Part shown: positions 1 to 7,386 of the stretch, piece after piece
How positions within the stretch are numbered: the first letter of the stretch is position 1
How the letters are laid out: each line of letters opens with the position of its first letter
NCBI GenBank assembly: GCA_020431745.1
Contig: JAGQHR010000076.1
Span: forward strand, 1 to 9,842
Direction: 5' to 3'
Length of the DNA stretch: 9,842 nucleotides
Source: Candidatus Eiseniibacteriota bacterium
Lineage (GTDB): Bacteria > Eisenbacteria > RBG-16-71-46 > CAIMUX01
Notes under the pieces: model-generated
Databases searched by the model: none
The model's input: the letters and a program-made list of their open reading frames with translations, nothing else
What the model was told of the DNA's origin: nothing
Program-made: the position numbers and the translations under genes

Positions 1-1604
1 AGGAGGATCTGCGAGATGTTGGGAGCGGACGAGACGACCTGCTCGAAGTTGTCGAGGATGAGCAGCGCGGTGCGCGGCTCCAGGAAGCGACGAACCGAAT
101 CCAGCGGATCGGCGGCAAGGATCGTCTCCGGCATCAGCGTGCGGGCGATCGCCGAAGGGACCAGCATCGGATCCGTGATGGTCGCGAGTGGAACAAAGAA
201 GATTCCGTCGGGGAAGTCCGCCGCCATCGATTGGGCGATCTCCAGGCTGAGGCGCGTCTTGCCCGTACCGGCGGGGCCGGTGAGCGTCAGGAGTCGCGCC
301 GCGTGCAGGATCGTCCGTGCCGCCTCCAGCTCGCGCTCGCGTCCGAAGAAGCGGGTGAGCGTCTCGGGAAGCTGAAGCGAACGTGGGAGGAGTCCCACTC
401 GCGAAACGGACGGGCCCGCGGCGAGGTCGGACGGGAGTGCGGCCCCGTGTGTACCGCCAACCCCCCGGATGTCGATTGCGGGTGGAACGGCGGCCAGTCC
501 ATACCCTGCCGTCGAGTCCGTGCCCAACAGCCGATGGAACCTCGCGATCAACGTCGGCGCATCGATTCGATTGTCCGGATCCTTGCGAAGGAGATCGCTC
601 ACGAGCGCGATCAGATCGCCGGGAATCGTGGGATCCGTGAGAGGAGGCAACGGCGACTCCGCGATGGCGCGCAGCACTCCCGGGAGATGCTCGCCGGTGA
701 ACGGGCGGGTTCCCGCCAGGCTCTCGTACATGACGATGCCCAGCGCCCAAAGGTCAGCCGGCGCACCGGCCTTCTCCCCGCGGGCCAGCTCCGGCGACAT
801 GTAGGCGACCGTGCCGACCGGGACTCCGGGTTGGGTGAGATCGGCCGCGCTCTCCAGCTTCGCGACCCCGAAGTCGAGGATCTTGGTCTCACCGCCGCTT
901 CCGAGCATGATGTTGGACGGCTTGATGTCGCGATGGACGACGCCGCGCGCGTGAGCCGCCGCCAGTCCGTGCGCGACACCGAGGAGGATGCGCACGATCT
1001 CGTCGGGTGTGGTCCGCCCCCGGGTGAGGCGGGCCGCCAGCGTCTCCCCGTCGTAGTAGGCCATCGCGAGGTAGTCGCGACCGTCCGCGGACCGTCCCAC
1101 GTCATAGATGGTGCAGATGTTCGGATGATCGAGCGCGGATGCTGCCCGCGCTTCCGCCTGGAACCGCGCCCGCGCGCCGGCGTCGTTCCCGAGATGTCCG
1201 GCCAGGAGCTTGAGCGCGACCGGTCGGCCGAGACGTTCGTCGCGGGCCAGGTAGACGATGCCCATCCCGCCCCGACCCAGCTCCCGCTCGACGCGATACG
1301 GGCCGATCATGCCCGGAACCACGTCCTGCGACGACTCGGCAGCAGCGGCGCGTGCCACTTCTTCCGGTTCGGTGCTTCCGACGGCGAGATCGGGTCCCGT
1401 CGATCGACTCGTGCCAACGAGCGAGATGTCGTGCTCCAGGATTCCGGCCGCCCGCTCGTGGGCTTGCAGCATCTGCGCGACTTCGCGACGGAGCTCCGGA
1501 TCGACGGCTGCGCGCTCGAGCCATGCCGTGCGCTCGTCCCGATCGATCTCGAGGGCGGCATCGAAGAGAGATTCGATCTCGTTCCATCGGTCGCGCGACA
1601 CCAT
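1..1604 (-). CDS. Ser/Thr protein kinase fused to P-loop ATPase (partial, C-terminus off left edge)
   Basis: Hanks-type kinase that should phosphorylate Ser/Thr residues, joined to a signalling ATPase; 534 residues are visible and the frame is open at the left edge. The N-terminus (about 1-60, RWNEIESLFDAALE) resembles the helical leader common in kinases of Acidobacteriota-like genomes. The kinase domain spans about 103-360: glycine loop GRGGMG (110-115), lysine K132 in VALK, Glu151, catalytic HRDIKPSN (224-231), DFG (244-246) and SPE in place of APE (270-272). A second module follows: FFGRERELE (419-427), Walker A GPAGTGKT (443-450) and Walker B LLILDNFEQV (514-523), typical of the AfsR/LuxR-type STAND ATPases. 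TPR repeats usually follow but lie outside the window. The ATG at 1604 has GGAGG only one base upstream, so GTG at 1601 is an equally plausible start. It sits 17 bp behind the sigma factor and is probably co-transcribed. The domain calls are secure; the substrate is unknown. Confidence 0.93.
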   Translation of the reverse strand, partial: MVSRDRWNEIESLFDAALEIDRDERTAWLERAAVDPELRREVAQMLQAHERAAGILEHDISLVGTSRSTGPDLAVGSTEPEEVARAAAAESSQDVVPGMIGPYRVERELGRGGMGIVYLARDERLGRPVALKLLAGHLGNDAGARARFQAEARAASALDHPNICTIYDVGRSADGRDYLAMAYYDGETLAARLTRGRTTPDEIVRILLGVAHGLAAAHARGVVHRDIKPSNIMLGSGGETKILDFGVAKLESAADLTQPGVPVGTVAYMSPELARGEKAGAPADLWALGIVMYESLAGTRPFTGEHLPGVLRAIAESPLPPLTDPTIPGDLIALVSDLLRKDPDNRIDAPTLIARFHRLLGTDSTAGYGLAAVPPAIDIRGVGGTHGAALPSDLAAGPSVSRVGLLPRSLQLPETLTRFFGRERELEAARTILHAARLLTLTGPAGTGKTRLSLEIAQSMAADFPDGIFFVPLATITDPMLVPSAIARTLMPETILAADPLDSVRRFLEPRTALLILDNFEQVVSSAPNISQIL

Positions 1605-1621
1605 GCCTCCACCGAACCGCG

Positions 1622-2296
1622 TCAGGGCGCCGGCTCGGGATAGATCTCCTTGTAGAGCCAGGCGCGAGCCTTGATCCAATCCCGTTGCACCGTGCGTTCG
1701 GTCACTTCCAGAACCGAGGCCGTCTCCTCCGCGGTCAGCCCGGCGAAGTAGCGCAGCTCGACGACCTGCCGCAGGCGTGGCTCCATCTGCTCCAGTCGAT
1801 CGAGCGCCCGATCCAACGCGACCAGCTCACGCAACGGGATCTCGAAGCCGGGACCGACCCCGCTGAACGTGACCCGTTCCCAATCACCCCCGCGCTTTTG
1901 CGCGAGTCGCTCCCGCGCCGCATCGACCAGGGCCTGTCGCATCGCACGTGCCGCGACGGCAAAGAAGTGATTCCGATCCTGCCAATCGACCTTCGCCTGG
2001 TCCACGAGCTTGCAGTACGCCTCGTGGACGAGCGCGGTTGCTTCGATCGTCCGTCGCTGATGCTCCCGTCCCAATTCGCGCTGCGCGATCGCGCGAAGCT
2101 CGGCATAGACCTGGGGAAAGATCTGGTCGAGCGCGGTCCGGCTACCGTCCCGAAGCTCGTGCAAGAGTCTGGTCACGTCTTCCAAGGTGTTATCCAGCAG
2201 ATATTTACACGCCAAGGTCCGCCGTTGGATCGATTCTGGGGAAAAAACTGAAAAGCGCGTGTCACCCCAGCCGGCGGAATTCCGCATTGCCCCCAT
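1622..2296 (-). CDS. ECF-type RNA polymerase sigma factor
   Basis: Directs RNA polymerase to a dedicated promoter set. The region from VTRLLHELRDGSRTALDQIF onward matches sigma region 2 (DQIFPQVYAELRAIAQREL, VHEAYCKL, FFAVAARAMRQALVDAARER). Near the C-terminus is region 4 with its helix-turn-helix (LRYFAGLTAEETASVLEVTERTVQRDWIKARAWLY). It resembles the ECF group often paired with Ser/Thr kinases (TIGR02999-like). The start is uncertain. ATG 2296 gives 224 residues, but the first 36 or so look unlike the family. TTG 2185 (187 residues) or GTG 2176 (184 residues) would give the usual length. A possible promoter, TTGGCG-17-TAACAC (2215 to 2187, minus strand), lies inside the longer version and favours the shorter ones. 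No anti-sigma factor is seen; the kinase 17 bp downstream may control it, which is inference. Confidence 0.88.
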   Translation of the reverse strand: MGAMRNSAGWGDTRFSVFSPESIQRRTLACKYLLDNTLEDVTRLLHELRDGSRTALDQIFPQVYAELRAIAQRELGREHQRRTIEATALVHEAYCKLVDQAKVDWQDRNHFFAVAARAMRQALVDAARERLAQKRGGDWERVTFSGVGPGFEIPLRELVALDRALDRLEQMEPRLRQVVELRYFAGLTAEETASVLEVTERTVQRDWIKARAWLYKEIYPEPAP

Positions 2297-2315
2297 GAAC
2301 GGCGGAAAGACCGCC
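2273..2315. promoter_or_regulatory. palindrome and hairpin in the sigma factor/TPR divergent region
   Basis: A perfect 12-bp palindrome, GCGGAATTCCGC (2274-2285), is followed by a short hairpin, GGCGG-AAAGA-CCGCC (2301-2315). Both begin with GGCGGAA, at 2273 and 2301, 28 bp apart. They lie between the divergent starts of the sigma factor (if its short start is used) and the TPR lipoprotein. They could be operator half-sites or leader structure; no regulator is assigned. Confidence 0.3.
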
Positions 2316-2357
2316 CCATGAGTCCGGATGAAACACGATACCCCAACTTGGAGCACG

Positions 2358-4016
2358 ATGACCATGAACCGCTTCTTCCTCGACTTCGTGACCACGCTCA
2401 CGGTGGTGCTTCTCGCTGGATGCGCCGTGAGACCCAATGGCGGACCGGATCTGGGCAAGGCGCCCCTCCTCGAAGGCCTCGGCGAGCATCACTATGCCGT
2501 GACCACCACGAAGCCGCTCGCGCAGCGGCTGTTCGACCAGGGAATGATCCTGGCCTATTCGTTCAATCACCAGGAGGCCGCGCGCAGCTTCCGCAATGCG
2601 GCCAAAGTCGATCCCGATTGCGCGATGGCGCATTGGGGTGTCGCGTTGGTCCTGGGACCGAACATCAACGCGCCGATGGATGACGAGAGCGTCCCGGAGG
2701 CGTACGCCGAGGCACAACGGGCGTTGCAGCTGGCCGATCGTGTTACCCCGCGGGAGCGTGCGCTGATCGAGGCTTTGGCCGAGCGCTATCCCGCGGAACC
2801 GGTCGAGGATCGTCGCACCTTCGACGAAGCCTATGCGGCCGCGATGCAAAAGGCTGCCCGCGCATTCTCCGATGATGCAGACATCGCCGCTCTGTGTGCC
2901 GAATCGATGATGGATCTGTCGCCATGGGACTACTGGACGAAGGACCTCGAGCCGTACCCGGCGACCAAAGAGTTTCTGGCGCTGCTCGACGCTGCCCTCG
3001 CGATCGATCCCGGCAATCCTCTCGCGAATCACCTCTACATCCATGCGGTGGAGTACGGGCGCCCCGAGCTGGGTGTCGCTTCGGCGCGCCGGTTGGAGGC
3101 GATGATTCCCGGGGCGGGGCACATGGTCCACATGCCGTCGCATATCTACATCAGGGTTGGCGACTATCACGAGGGGGTGCTCGCGAACCAACGTGCCGTG
3201 CAGAGCGACGATACCTACGTGACGCAGTGCCGGCAGCAGGGGATCTATCCGCTCGCGTACGTTCCGCACAACATGCACTTCCTGTGGGCGTGCGCGACGT
3301 TGGAGGGGAACAAGGCGCTCGCGATCTCCGCGGCGGAAGAGCTGGCGGAACAGACGAACGAGGAGATGATGCTCGTGCCGGGGCTCGAGACGCTGCAGCA
3401 CTACTGGGTCACTCCGCTCTTCGCCTACGTGCGGTTCGGTGAATGGCAGCGGATCCTGGACATCCCGGCACCGCCCGACTACCTGCCGTATCCGAACGGG
3501 GTCTGGCACTACGCGCGTGGCATGGCGTTCGCGCGCACAGGCAAGTTCCAAGAGGCCGAGCAGGAGCTGGCTCGCGTGGACGAGATCGCCGCCAGTCCTC
3601 TCATGGCTCGGCTGAAGATTTGGGAGATCAACAGCTTCGCCTCTGTTCTCCAGGTCGGGGCGCAGACGCTCCGCGGCGAGCTCGCCATGGCGCGCGGAGA
3701 TGTCGATGCGGCCGTCGAAGGGTTGCGGGAGGCCGTGGCGCTGCAGGACCAGTTGGCGTACGACGAGCCGCCCAGCTTCCACTATCCGGTGCGGCAGTCG
3801 TTGGGTGTCGCTTTGCTGGCGGCGGCGCGGCCGGCCGAGGCGGAGACGGTCTATCGGAAGGACCTCGAGGAGTATCCCGAGAACGGTTGGTCGCTGTACG
3901 GACTGGAAGCGAGTCTGCGCGAGCAAGGTCGGGATCAGGACGCTGCCGCGACGCACGAGCGTTTCGAGACGGCCTGGACCTGGAGCGACATCACCCTCGA
4001 ATCCTCGCGATTCTGA
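2358..4016 (+). CDS. TPR-repeat lipoprotein
   Basis: Exported protein of 552 residues, predicted to be lipid-anchored: Arg at position 5, a hydrophobic stretch and the lipobox LLAGC with Cys22. After a linker come helical TPR-like repeats. The clearest is LAQRLFDQGMILAYSFNHQE followed by a DPDCAMAHWG stretch (about 54-95); others lie near 204-224, 388-412 and 442-462. Conserved-looking His/Met motifs, HMVHMPSH (255-262) and HNMHF (304-308), recur in a widespread uncharacterised bacterial TPR family that I recognise by pattern only. TPRs usually mediate protein-protein contacts; the partner is unknown. Start choice: ATG 2358 has GGAG four bases upstream, ATG 2364 is 10 bases from it, and ATG 2328 lacks a good ribosome site and would place ten polar residues before the signal peptide. 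The gene is divergent from the sigma factor and heads a probable operon with the methyltransferase. Confidence 0.82.
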   Translation: MTMNRFFLDFVTTLTVVLLAGCAVRPNGGPDLGKAPLLEGLGEHHYAVTTTKPLAQRLFDQGMILAYSFNHQEAARSFRNAAKVDPDCAMAHWGVALVLGPNINAPMDDESVPEAYAEAQRALQLADRVTPRERALIEALAERYPAEPVEDRRTFDEAYAAAMQKAARAFSDDADIAALCAESMMDLSPWDYWTKDLEPYPATKEFLALLDAALAIDPGNPLANHLYIHAVEYGRPELGVASARRLEAMIPGAGHMVHMPSHIYIRVGDYHEGVLANQRAVQSDDTYVTQCRQQGIYPLAYVPHNMHFLWACATLEGNKALAISAAEELAEQTNEEMMLVPGLETLQHYWVTPLFAYVRFGEWQRILDIPAPPDYLPYPNGVWHYARGMAFARTGKFQEAEQELARVDEIAASPLMARLKIWEINSFASVLQVGAQTLRGELAMARGDVDAAVEGLREAVALQDQLAYDEPPSFHYPVRQSLGVALLAAARPAEAETVYRKDLEEYPENGWSLYGLEASLREQGRDQDAAATHERFETAWTWSDITLESSRF

Positions 4017-4051
4017 GTGAACGAGCGCGATCGCGTCGCCTTGGACCTTGA

Positions 4052-4093
4052 ATCGGTCCCGGGAATCGACGGATCGGTCCCGGGACTCGACGC
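4052..4093 (+). repeat. tandem 21-bp repeat with a palindromic core, upstream of methyltransferase
   Basis: Two head-to-tail copies of a 21-bp unit (4052-4072 and 4073-4093), identical at 19 of 21 positions. Each contains the palindrome TCCCGGGA; in the second copy it extends to GTCCCGGGAC. The spacing is two helical turns, so both palindromes face the same side of the DNA. The repeat fills much of the 111-bp gap before the methyltransferase start and ends 35 bp from it, so it could be a regulator site or an mRNA hairpin pair. Confidence 0.5.
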
Positions 4094-4127
4094 CATCACC
4101 ATGCGGCCGGAAACGAAGGGAGCGGAT

Positions 4128-5252
4128 ATGTCTGACGCCCGAACAATGATGCAGGACGATCCGGCGGCTACGCGGGCCCGCCGGGACGCGCTTTCGGAGA
4201 AGATCCTCGCTGCGACGACCGGCGCTATGGAGATGTTCTCGATCTACTTGGGCGACCGGCTCGGCCTGTACGAGGTGCTGGCCCAGGACGGTCCGCTCAG
4301 CTCCCTGCAGCTCGCGCGTCGCACCGGTACGGCCGAGCGGTACATCCGGGAGTGGCTCGAGCACCAGGCGGTCGCCGGTCTGTTGGCGGTGGACGATCCC
4401 CGCGCGGATGCCGTCCACCGTCGGTACTCGATTCCACCGGGGCACGAGGACGTGTTGGCGAATCCCGAGAGCGTGCACTACCTCGCGCCGCTCGCGCAGC
4501 TCCTGGCCGGAGTCGTCAAGCCGCTGCCGTCTCTGGTCGACGCGTATCGGAGTGGGGCGGGAGTGCCGTACGCCGACTACGGGATCGATACGGTCGAGGG
4601 ACAGGGGCGGATCAACCGCAGCACGTTCCTCAATCAGCTCGGCCCCGTCTGGCTCGCGAGCATGCCCGATCTGGAACGGCGATTGCGTCGTCCCGGTGCG
4701 ACGATCGCCGATCTCGGCTGCGGAGTGGGTTGGTCGACGATCGCGATGGCCGCGCACTATCCGGAGGCGACGGTCCACGGATTGGACACGGACGCACCCT
4801 CGATCGCCCTCGCGCGGTCGAACGCGTTGTCCCACGGCGGAGGGGCGGCAGCCGATCGCCTGGAGTTCCGCGTCGCGGATGCCGGCAGCGCGGACGCGGA
4901 GGGGCAGTACGACCTGGTGACCGCGTTCGAGTGCATCCACGACATGGCCGATCCCGTGAGCGCGCTCGCCACCATGCATCGATTGCTCAAGCCCGGTGGA
5001 ACGGCGCTCGTGATCGACGAGCGCGTCGCCCGCAGCTTTCTAGGAGACGAGGGCGAGCTCGACGGCCTGATGTATGGATGGAGCATCCTGCACTGCCTTC
5101 CGGTCGGGCTCCATGGACACGCGTCGGCAGGCACCGGCACCGTGATGCGGCCCGCGACGCTCGAACGTTACGCCAAGGAGGCCGGCTTCACCCGGATGGA
5201 CATCCTGCCAATCGAAGCGGGGTTCTTCCGCGTGTATCGGCTCTACCCATGA
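4128..5252 (+). CDS. class I SAM-dependent methyltransferase with N-terminal winged helix
   Basis: Transfers a methyl group from S-adenosylmethionine to an unknown acceptor; 374 residues, cytoplasmic. Residues about 25-105 form a winged-helix/dimerisation region (MFSIYLGDRLGLYEVLA, LARRTGTAERYIREWL) as in the Rv2258c-like methyltransferases and O-methyltransferases. The Rossmann domain carries motif I ADLGCGVGWST (194-204), the acidic ribose-binding HGLDTD (217-222), the motif FECIHDMADP (267-276) and LKPGG (287-291). The chosen ATG has AAGGGAG at 4116-4122, five bases upstream. An in-frame GTG at 4017 would add 37 residues and read through the tandem repeat, and has no ribosome site. The gene lies between the TPR lipoprotein and the His/Asp-rich envelope protein, in the same direction. 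The fold is secure; the substrate cannot be read from sequence. Confidence 0.92.
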   Translation: MSDARTMMQDDPAATRARRDALSEKILAATTGAMEMFSIYLGDRLGLYEVLAQDGPLSSLQLARRTGTAERYIREWLEHQAVAGLLAVDDPRADAVHRRYSIPPGHEDVLANPESVHYLAPLAQLLAGVVKPLPSLVDAYRSGAGVPYADYGIDTVEGQGRINRSTFLNQLGPVWLASMPDLERRLRRPGATIADLGCGVGWSTIAMAAHYPEATVHGLDTDAPSIALARSNALSHGGGAAADRLEFRVADAGSADAEGQYDLVTAFECIHDMADPVSALATMHRLLKPGGTALVIDERVARSFLGDEGELDGLMYGWSILHCLPVGLHGHASAGTGTVMRPATLERYAKEAGFTRMDILPIEAGFFRVYRLYP

Positions 5253-5258
5253 AGGAGG
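5252..5258 (+). promoter_or_regulatory. strong Shine-Dalgarno AAGGAGG selecting a TTG start
   Basis: AAGGAGG overlaps the last base of the methyltransferase stop and sits five bases before TTG 5264. The alternative ATG 5249 overlaps the stop (ATGA) but lies upstream of this site, so the site argues for the TTG start of the next gene. Confidence 0.65.
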
Positions 5259-5263
5259 ATCAC

Positions 5264-6295
5264 TTGGCACCGCGATTCCGTCCCTGGATTGGTGGAGCTT
5301 GCCCTCGTGTCGCGACGAGTGTGCTGCCCGCCTTATGTCTTCTGGTTGCGACGTCGGAACATTCGATCGCTTGTCGTGGGATGGCGCATCATCTGCTGCC
5401 GTACCTGGGCGGGAGCGGTCCCGTGGTGACGTTTTCGAGTGACGTCGAGCACGTGCGCTTCGATCTTCCCGGTGCGCGCGGGCACTACACGATGGTGTCC
5501 CCACGAGCCGATCTGTTCGGGTCGTGGTACAGCGCCGGCGCCGTCCTGCCATGGGTGCAGCTCCACCGGGACGGGCTGGCCGAGGTCGATGGTCTCGCGA
5601 GCCCCCGTCTCTATGGACAGGCAGTCGTGCTGCCCTCCCTCGGGCTCAGCACGGGCTTGGAGATCGATCTCCCGTTGGCTGCCGCAGCCATCGGGGAGGC
5701 TCACACGGAGCTCATTCCTTTCGTCGGGCTCGAGCAGGCGAAGGATTCGTGGAACGTGAGTGCGACGATCGGCTATCGGACCAGCGTCGGCGGAAGCCAC
5801 GCGCACGGATCGGAGGAGCACGACGAAGCCCTCGGATCAGGGAGCGTGGGCGAGCTGTCGGCGGCGGGCCGGCGTGGGATCGACACGGCCGGTGTGCATC
5901 CCGAACACCCGGAGGATCCCGATCACGACGTGCCGGCCGATGACGACCCGGCCGATGACGATCCGGACCACGACGACTCCGGCGACGGCAACCGCGATGA
6001 GACCGGGGGACACCACGATCACGCCGTGTATCCCGTCGACGCCCATGCCGATCGCGAGCTTCTCTATAGGATCGGCCTCGGCCGGAGCTGGGGCCGGGCC
6101 AGCTCGGCTCGGGTCTTCGTCTCCGGTCAGGCCGTCCTGGAATCCGGGGCTACGCAGCGGAGCTTCCCCACGGTGGGTTTGGAAATGGGTGTGCCGTTCC
6201 TGGGACTGCTCTGGACGCCGGCGTTCGAGATGCCGGTCGGCGCCGACCGCCGCATCGAGTCGTCGTTCCGCCTGGGCGTGCACGCGCTCCTATAG
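5264..6295 (+). CDS. exported, probable beta-rich envelope protein with His/Asp-rich insertion
   Basis: I do not recognise this family. From TTG 5264 it has 343 residues. Residues 1-36 look like a signal peptide: basic start, hydrophobic VATSVLPALCLLVAT at 16-30, possible cleavage after SIA at 34-36. Cys37 follows, but the sequence before it is not a standard lipobox. Residues about 52-176 and 266-343 show alternating hydrophobic/polar strands rich in Gly and aromatics, as in outer-membrane barrels, but the C-terminal residue is Leu rather than Phe. Between them (about 178-264) lies an acidic, histidine-rich stretch (SHAHGSEEHDE, DHDVPADDDPADDDPDHDD, GGHHDHAV) that could bind metal ions as a surface or periplasmic loop; this is inference. 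ATG 5249 would overlap the methyltransferase stop by ATGA. The gene is last in the probable operon and convergent with the radical SAM gene. Confidence 0.72.
   Translation: MAPRFRPWIGGACPRVATSVLPALCLLVATSEHSIACRGMAHHLLPYLGGSGPVVTFSSDVEHVRFDLPGARGHYTMVSPRADLFGSWYSAGAVLPWVQLHRDGLAEVDGLASPRLYGQAVVLPSLGLSTGLEIDLPLAAAAIGEAHTELIPFVGLEQAKDSWNVSATIGYRTSVGGSHAHGSEEHDEALGSGSVGELSAAGRRGIDTAGVHPEHPEDPDHDVPADDDPADDDPDHDDSGDGNRDETGGHHDHAVYPVDAHADRELLYRIGLGRSWGRASSARVFVSGQAVLESGATQRSFPTVGLEMGVPFLGLLWTPAFEMPVGADRRIESSFRLGVHALL
5933..5977 (+). repeat. 15-bp in-frame tandem repeat coding PADDD
   Basis: Two copies of CCGGCCGATGACGAY (5933-5947, 5948-5962) are identical except at the last base; a third, diverged copy (5963-5977) codes PDHDD. 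The repeat lies within the acidic insertion of the envelope protein and suggests that this loop grows and shrinks by slippage. Confidence 0.6.
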
Positions 6296-6357
6296 GAAGC
6301 GCATGGTCGTGAATCTGGACGTGTCGCCCGTCGGCTTCGTCGGAGCGATGGCGGATC

Positions 6358-7245
6358 TCAGCGCGACACCACTCCGTAGGCCTGATCGGGAGCCAGGTCC
6401 TTCGGGAACCTATCCCGCAGCGCGACGCGCGTCCGATAGCAGAGGTGGCAGGCGTCGGCGTACGCCGCCTGTGGCGACAGTCCGTTCGTTCGAGCGAGCT
6501 CGGCCGACCCGCCCCGGAGCAGCGGACCGACGATCGGGTGCGTCTCCGGGTCATACGAGTCGCAGAGCTCGCGGAGCGGCGTCTGAAAGAGGTTCCCCAT
6601 GCTGATGCCCTGGCAGACATGGACGAATCCCAGCGGGTCGACATGCACGCGGGAGGGTGCGCGAAGGTTCTCGTAGGGACACTCCCCAAAGCTCTCCCAG
6701 GGAGATTGCGGGGCGCGCGACGTCAGGACCTCAGCGGCGCGGCCCCGAAAGCACACCCCCGACATGTCGTTGGGAAGTTTCCCGCGCGAAGTCTCGGACC
6801 GCAGCTCCGGCGGAGCGATCGCGATGGATCCCACCGGGATTCCCAGAGCATCGGCCGCTGCCATCGCGTGCCGCGGGTTCGCATCGTCGCCATGGTAGCC
6901 ATCGCGGCTCACCGATAGATCCTCGATCCGGCCCGCCATCGGACGCAGCCATTCCCGAGCATCCTCCACGCTCGTTGCCCAGTACGCGTTGGTGACGAGA
7001 CCGACCCGGAAGTGTGCCGACGCTTCCTCGATCGCGCGCAGGAGAGTCGCGTAGTAGAGGAACGGCTCGCCGCCTTCGAAGTAGATCCATTCGATCGAGG
7101 GCACCTGCCGTGCCTGATCGAGGATATTCTCGATGTCCGCCCAGCGCATCGTGCCGGTTTGGCTCGGGCTGCCCCAGACGAAGCAGTGGTCGCACTGGTA
7201 CGTGCACCGGTACGTCGTGAGCAGGTGGAGTCCGCGTAGTCGCAT
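6358..7245 (-). CDS. radical SAM protein with SPASM-like C-terminal cysteines
   Basis: Reductively cleaves SAM to start radical chemistry; 295 residues, cytoplasmic. The CxxxCxxC motif for the [4Fe-4S] cluster is C14-TYQ-C18-DH-C21, and FEGGEPFLY (57-65) carries the GGE motif that contacts SAM. The C-terminal part has further cysteines: C165, C189, C211 in DPLGFVHVC (a GxxxxC spacing), C228, and CHLC at 266-269. This resembles a shortened SPASM/twitch domain that would hold an auxiliary cluster; SPASM proteins often modify peptides or act in cofactor synthesis. No precursor peptide is evident nearby, so the substrate is unknown. GGAGG lies five bases before the ATG. The gene converges on the envelope-protein gene, leaving 62 bp with no clear terminator. 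The radical SAM call is secure; the SPASM assignment is likely. Confidence 0.92.
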   Translation of the reverse strand: MRLRGLHLLTTYRCTYQCDHCFVWGSPSQTGTMRWADIENILDQARQVPSIEWIYFEGGEPFLYYATLLRAIEEASAHFRVGLVTNAYWATSVEDAREWLRPMAGRIEDLSVSRDGYHGDDANPRHAMAAADALGIPVGSIAIAPPELRSETSRGKLPNDMSGVCFRGRAAEVLTSRAPQSPWESFGECPYENLRAPSRVHVDPLGFVHVCQGISMGNLFQTPLRELCDSYDPETHPIVGPLLRGGSAELARTNGLSPQAAYADACHLCYRTRVALRDRFPKDLAPDQAYGVVSR

Positions 7246-7337
7246 GCGTGCCTCCAGGTCGAGTTGTCACCGCGGTCGGGGGCCGGTCGCCGGTCCGAGG
7301 AGCCAAGGCGCCGCGTGGCGTTTCGTGAGCCGACAAT

Positions 7338-7386
7338 CCCATTCCATTCTGGAGCAGAATGCGGACGCGTGTCCGTAAGGGATGGG
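7338..7386. other. branched (three-way) inverted-repeat structure
   Basis: An outer stem CCCAT/ATGGG (7338-7342 with 7382-7386) encloses two hairpins: CATTCTG-gag-CAGAATG (7345-7361) and CGGAC-gcgt-GTCCG (7362-7375). On the minus strand it lies 93-141 nt before the radical SAM ATG, so it could be a structured leader or small RNA; it has no T-tract, so it is not a typical intrinsic terminator. Confidence 0.35.

Noticed and set aside
231..1643. 470-codon plus-strand frame
   Set aside because: Antisense to the kinase, whose catalytic motifs are all intact on the other strand; low-complexity Arg-rich translation.
2262..4979. Very long open frame on the minus strand (905 codons)
   Set aside because: It is antisense to the TPR and methyltransferase genes, is Arg/His/Gln-rich with no domain, and arises from GC-rich codon bias.
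4352..5248. In-frame N-terminal extension of the envelope protein
   Set aside because: It overlaps the methyltransferase in another frame and is Arg-rich; the SD at 5252 marks the real start at 5264.
6296..6357. Intrinsic terminator between the convergent genes
   Set aside because: Only weak pairing around 6330-6345 and no T-tract on either strand.
6303..6605. Plus-strand frame from ATG 6303, right after the envelope gene
   Set aside because: After about 20 plausible residues it runs antisense through the radical SAM gene and becomes Arg/Pro-rich; weak ribosome site.
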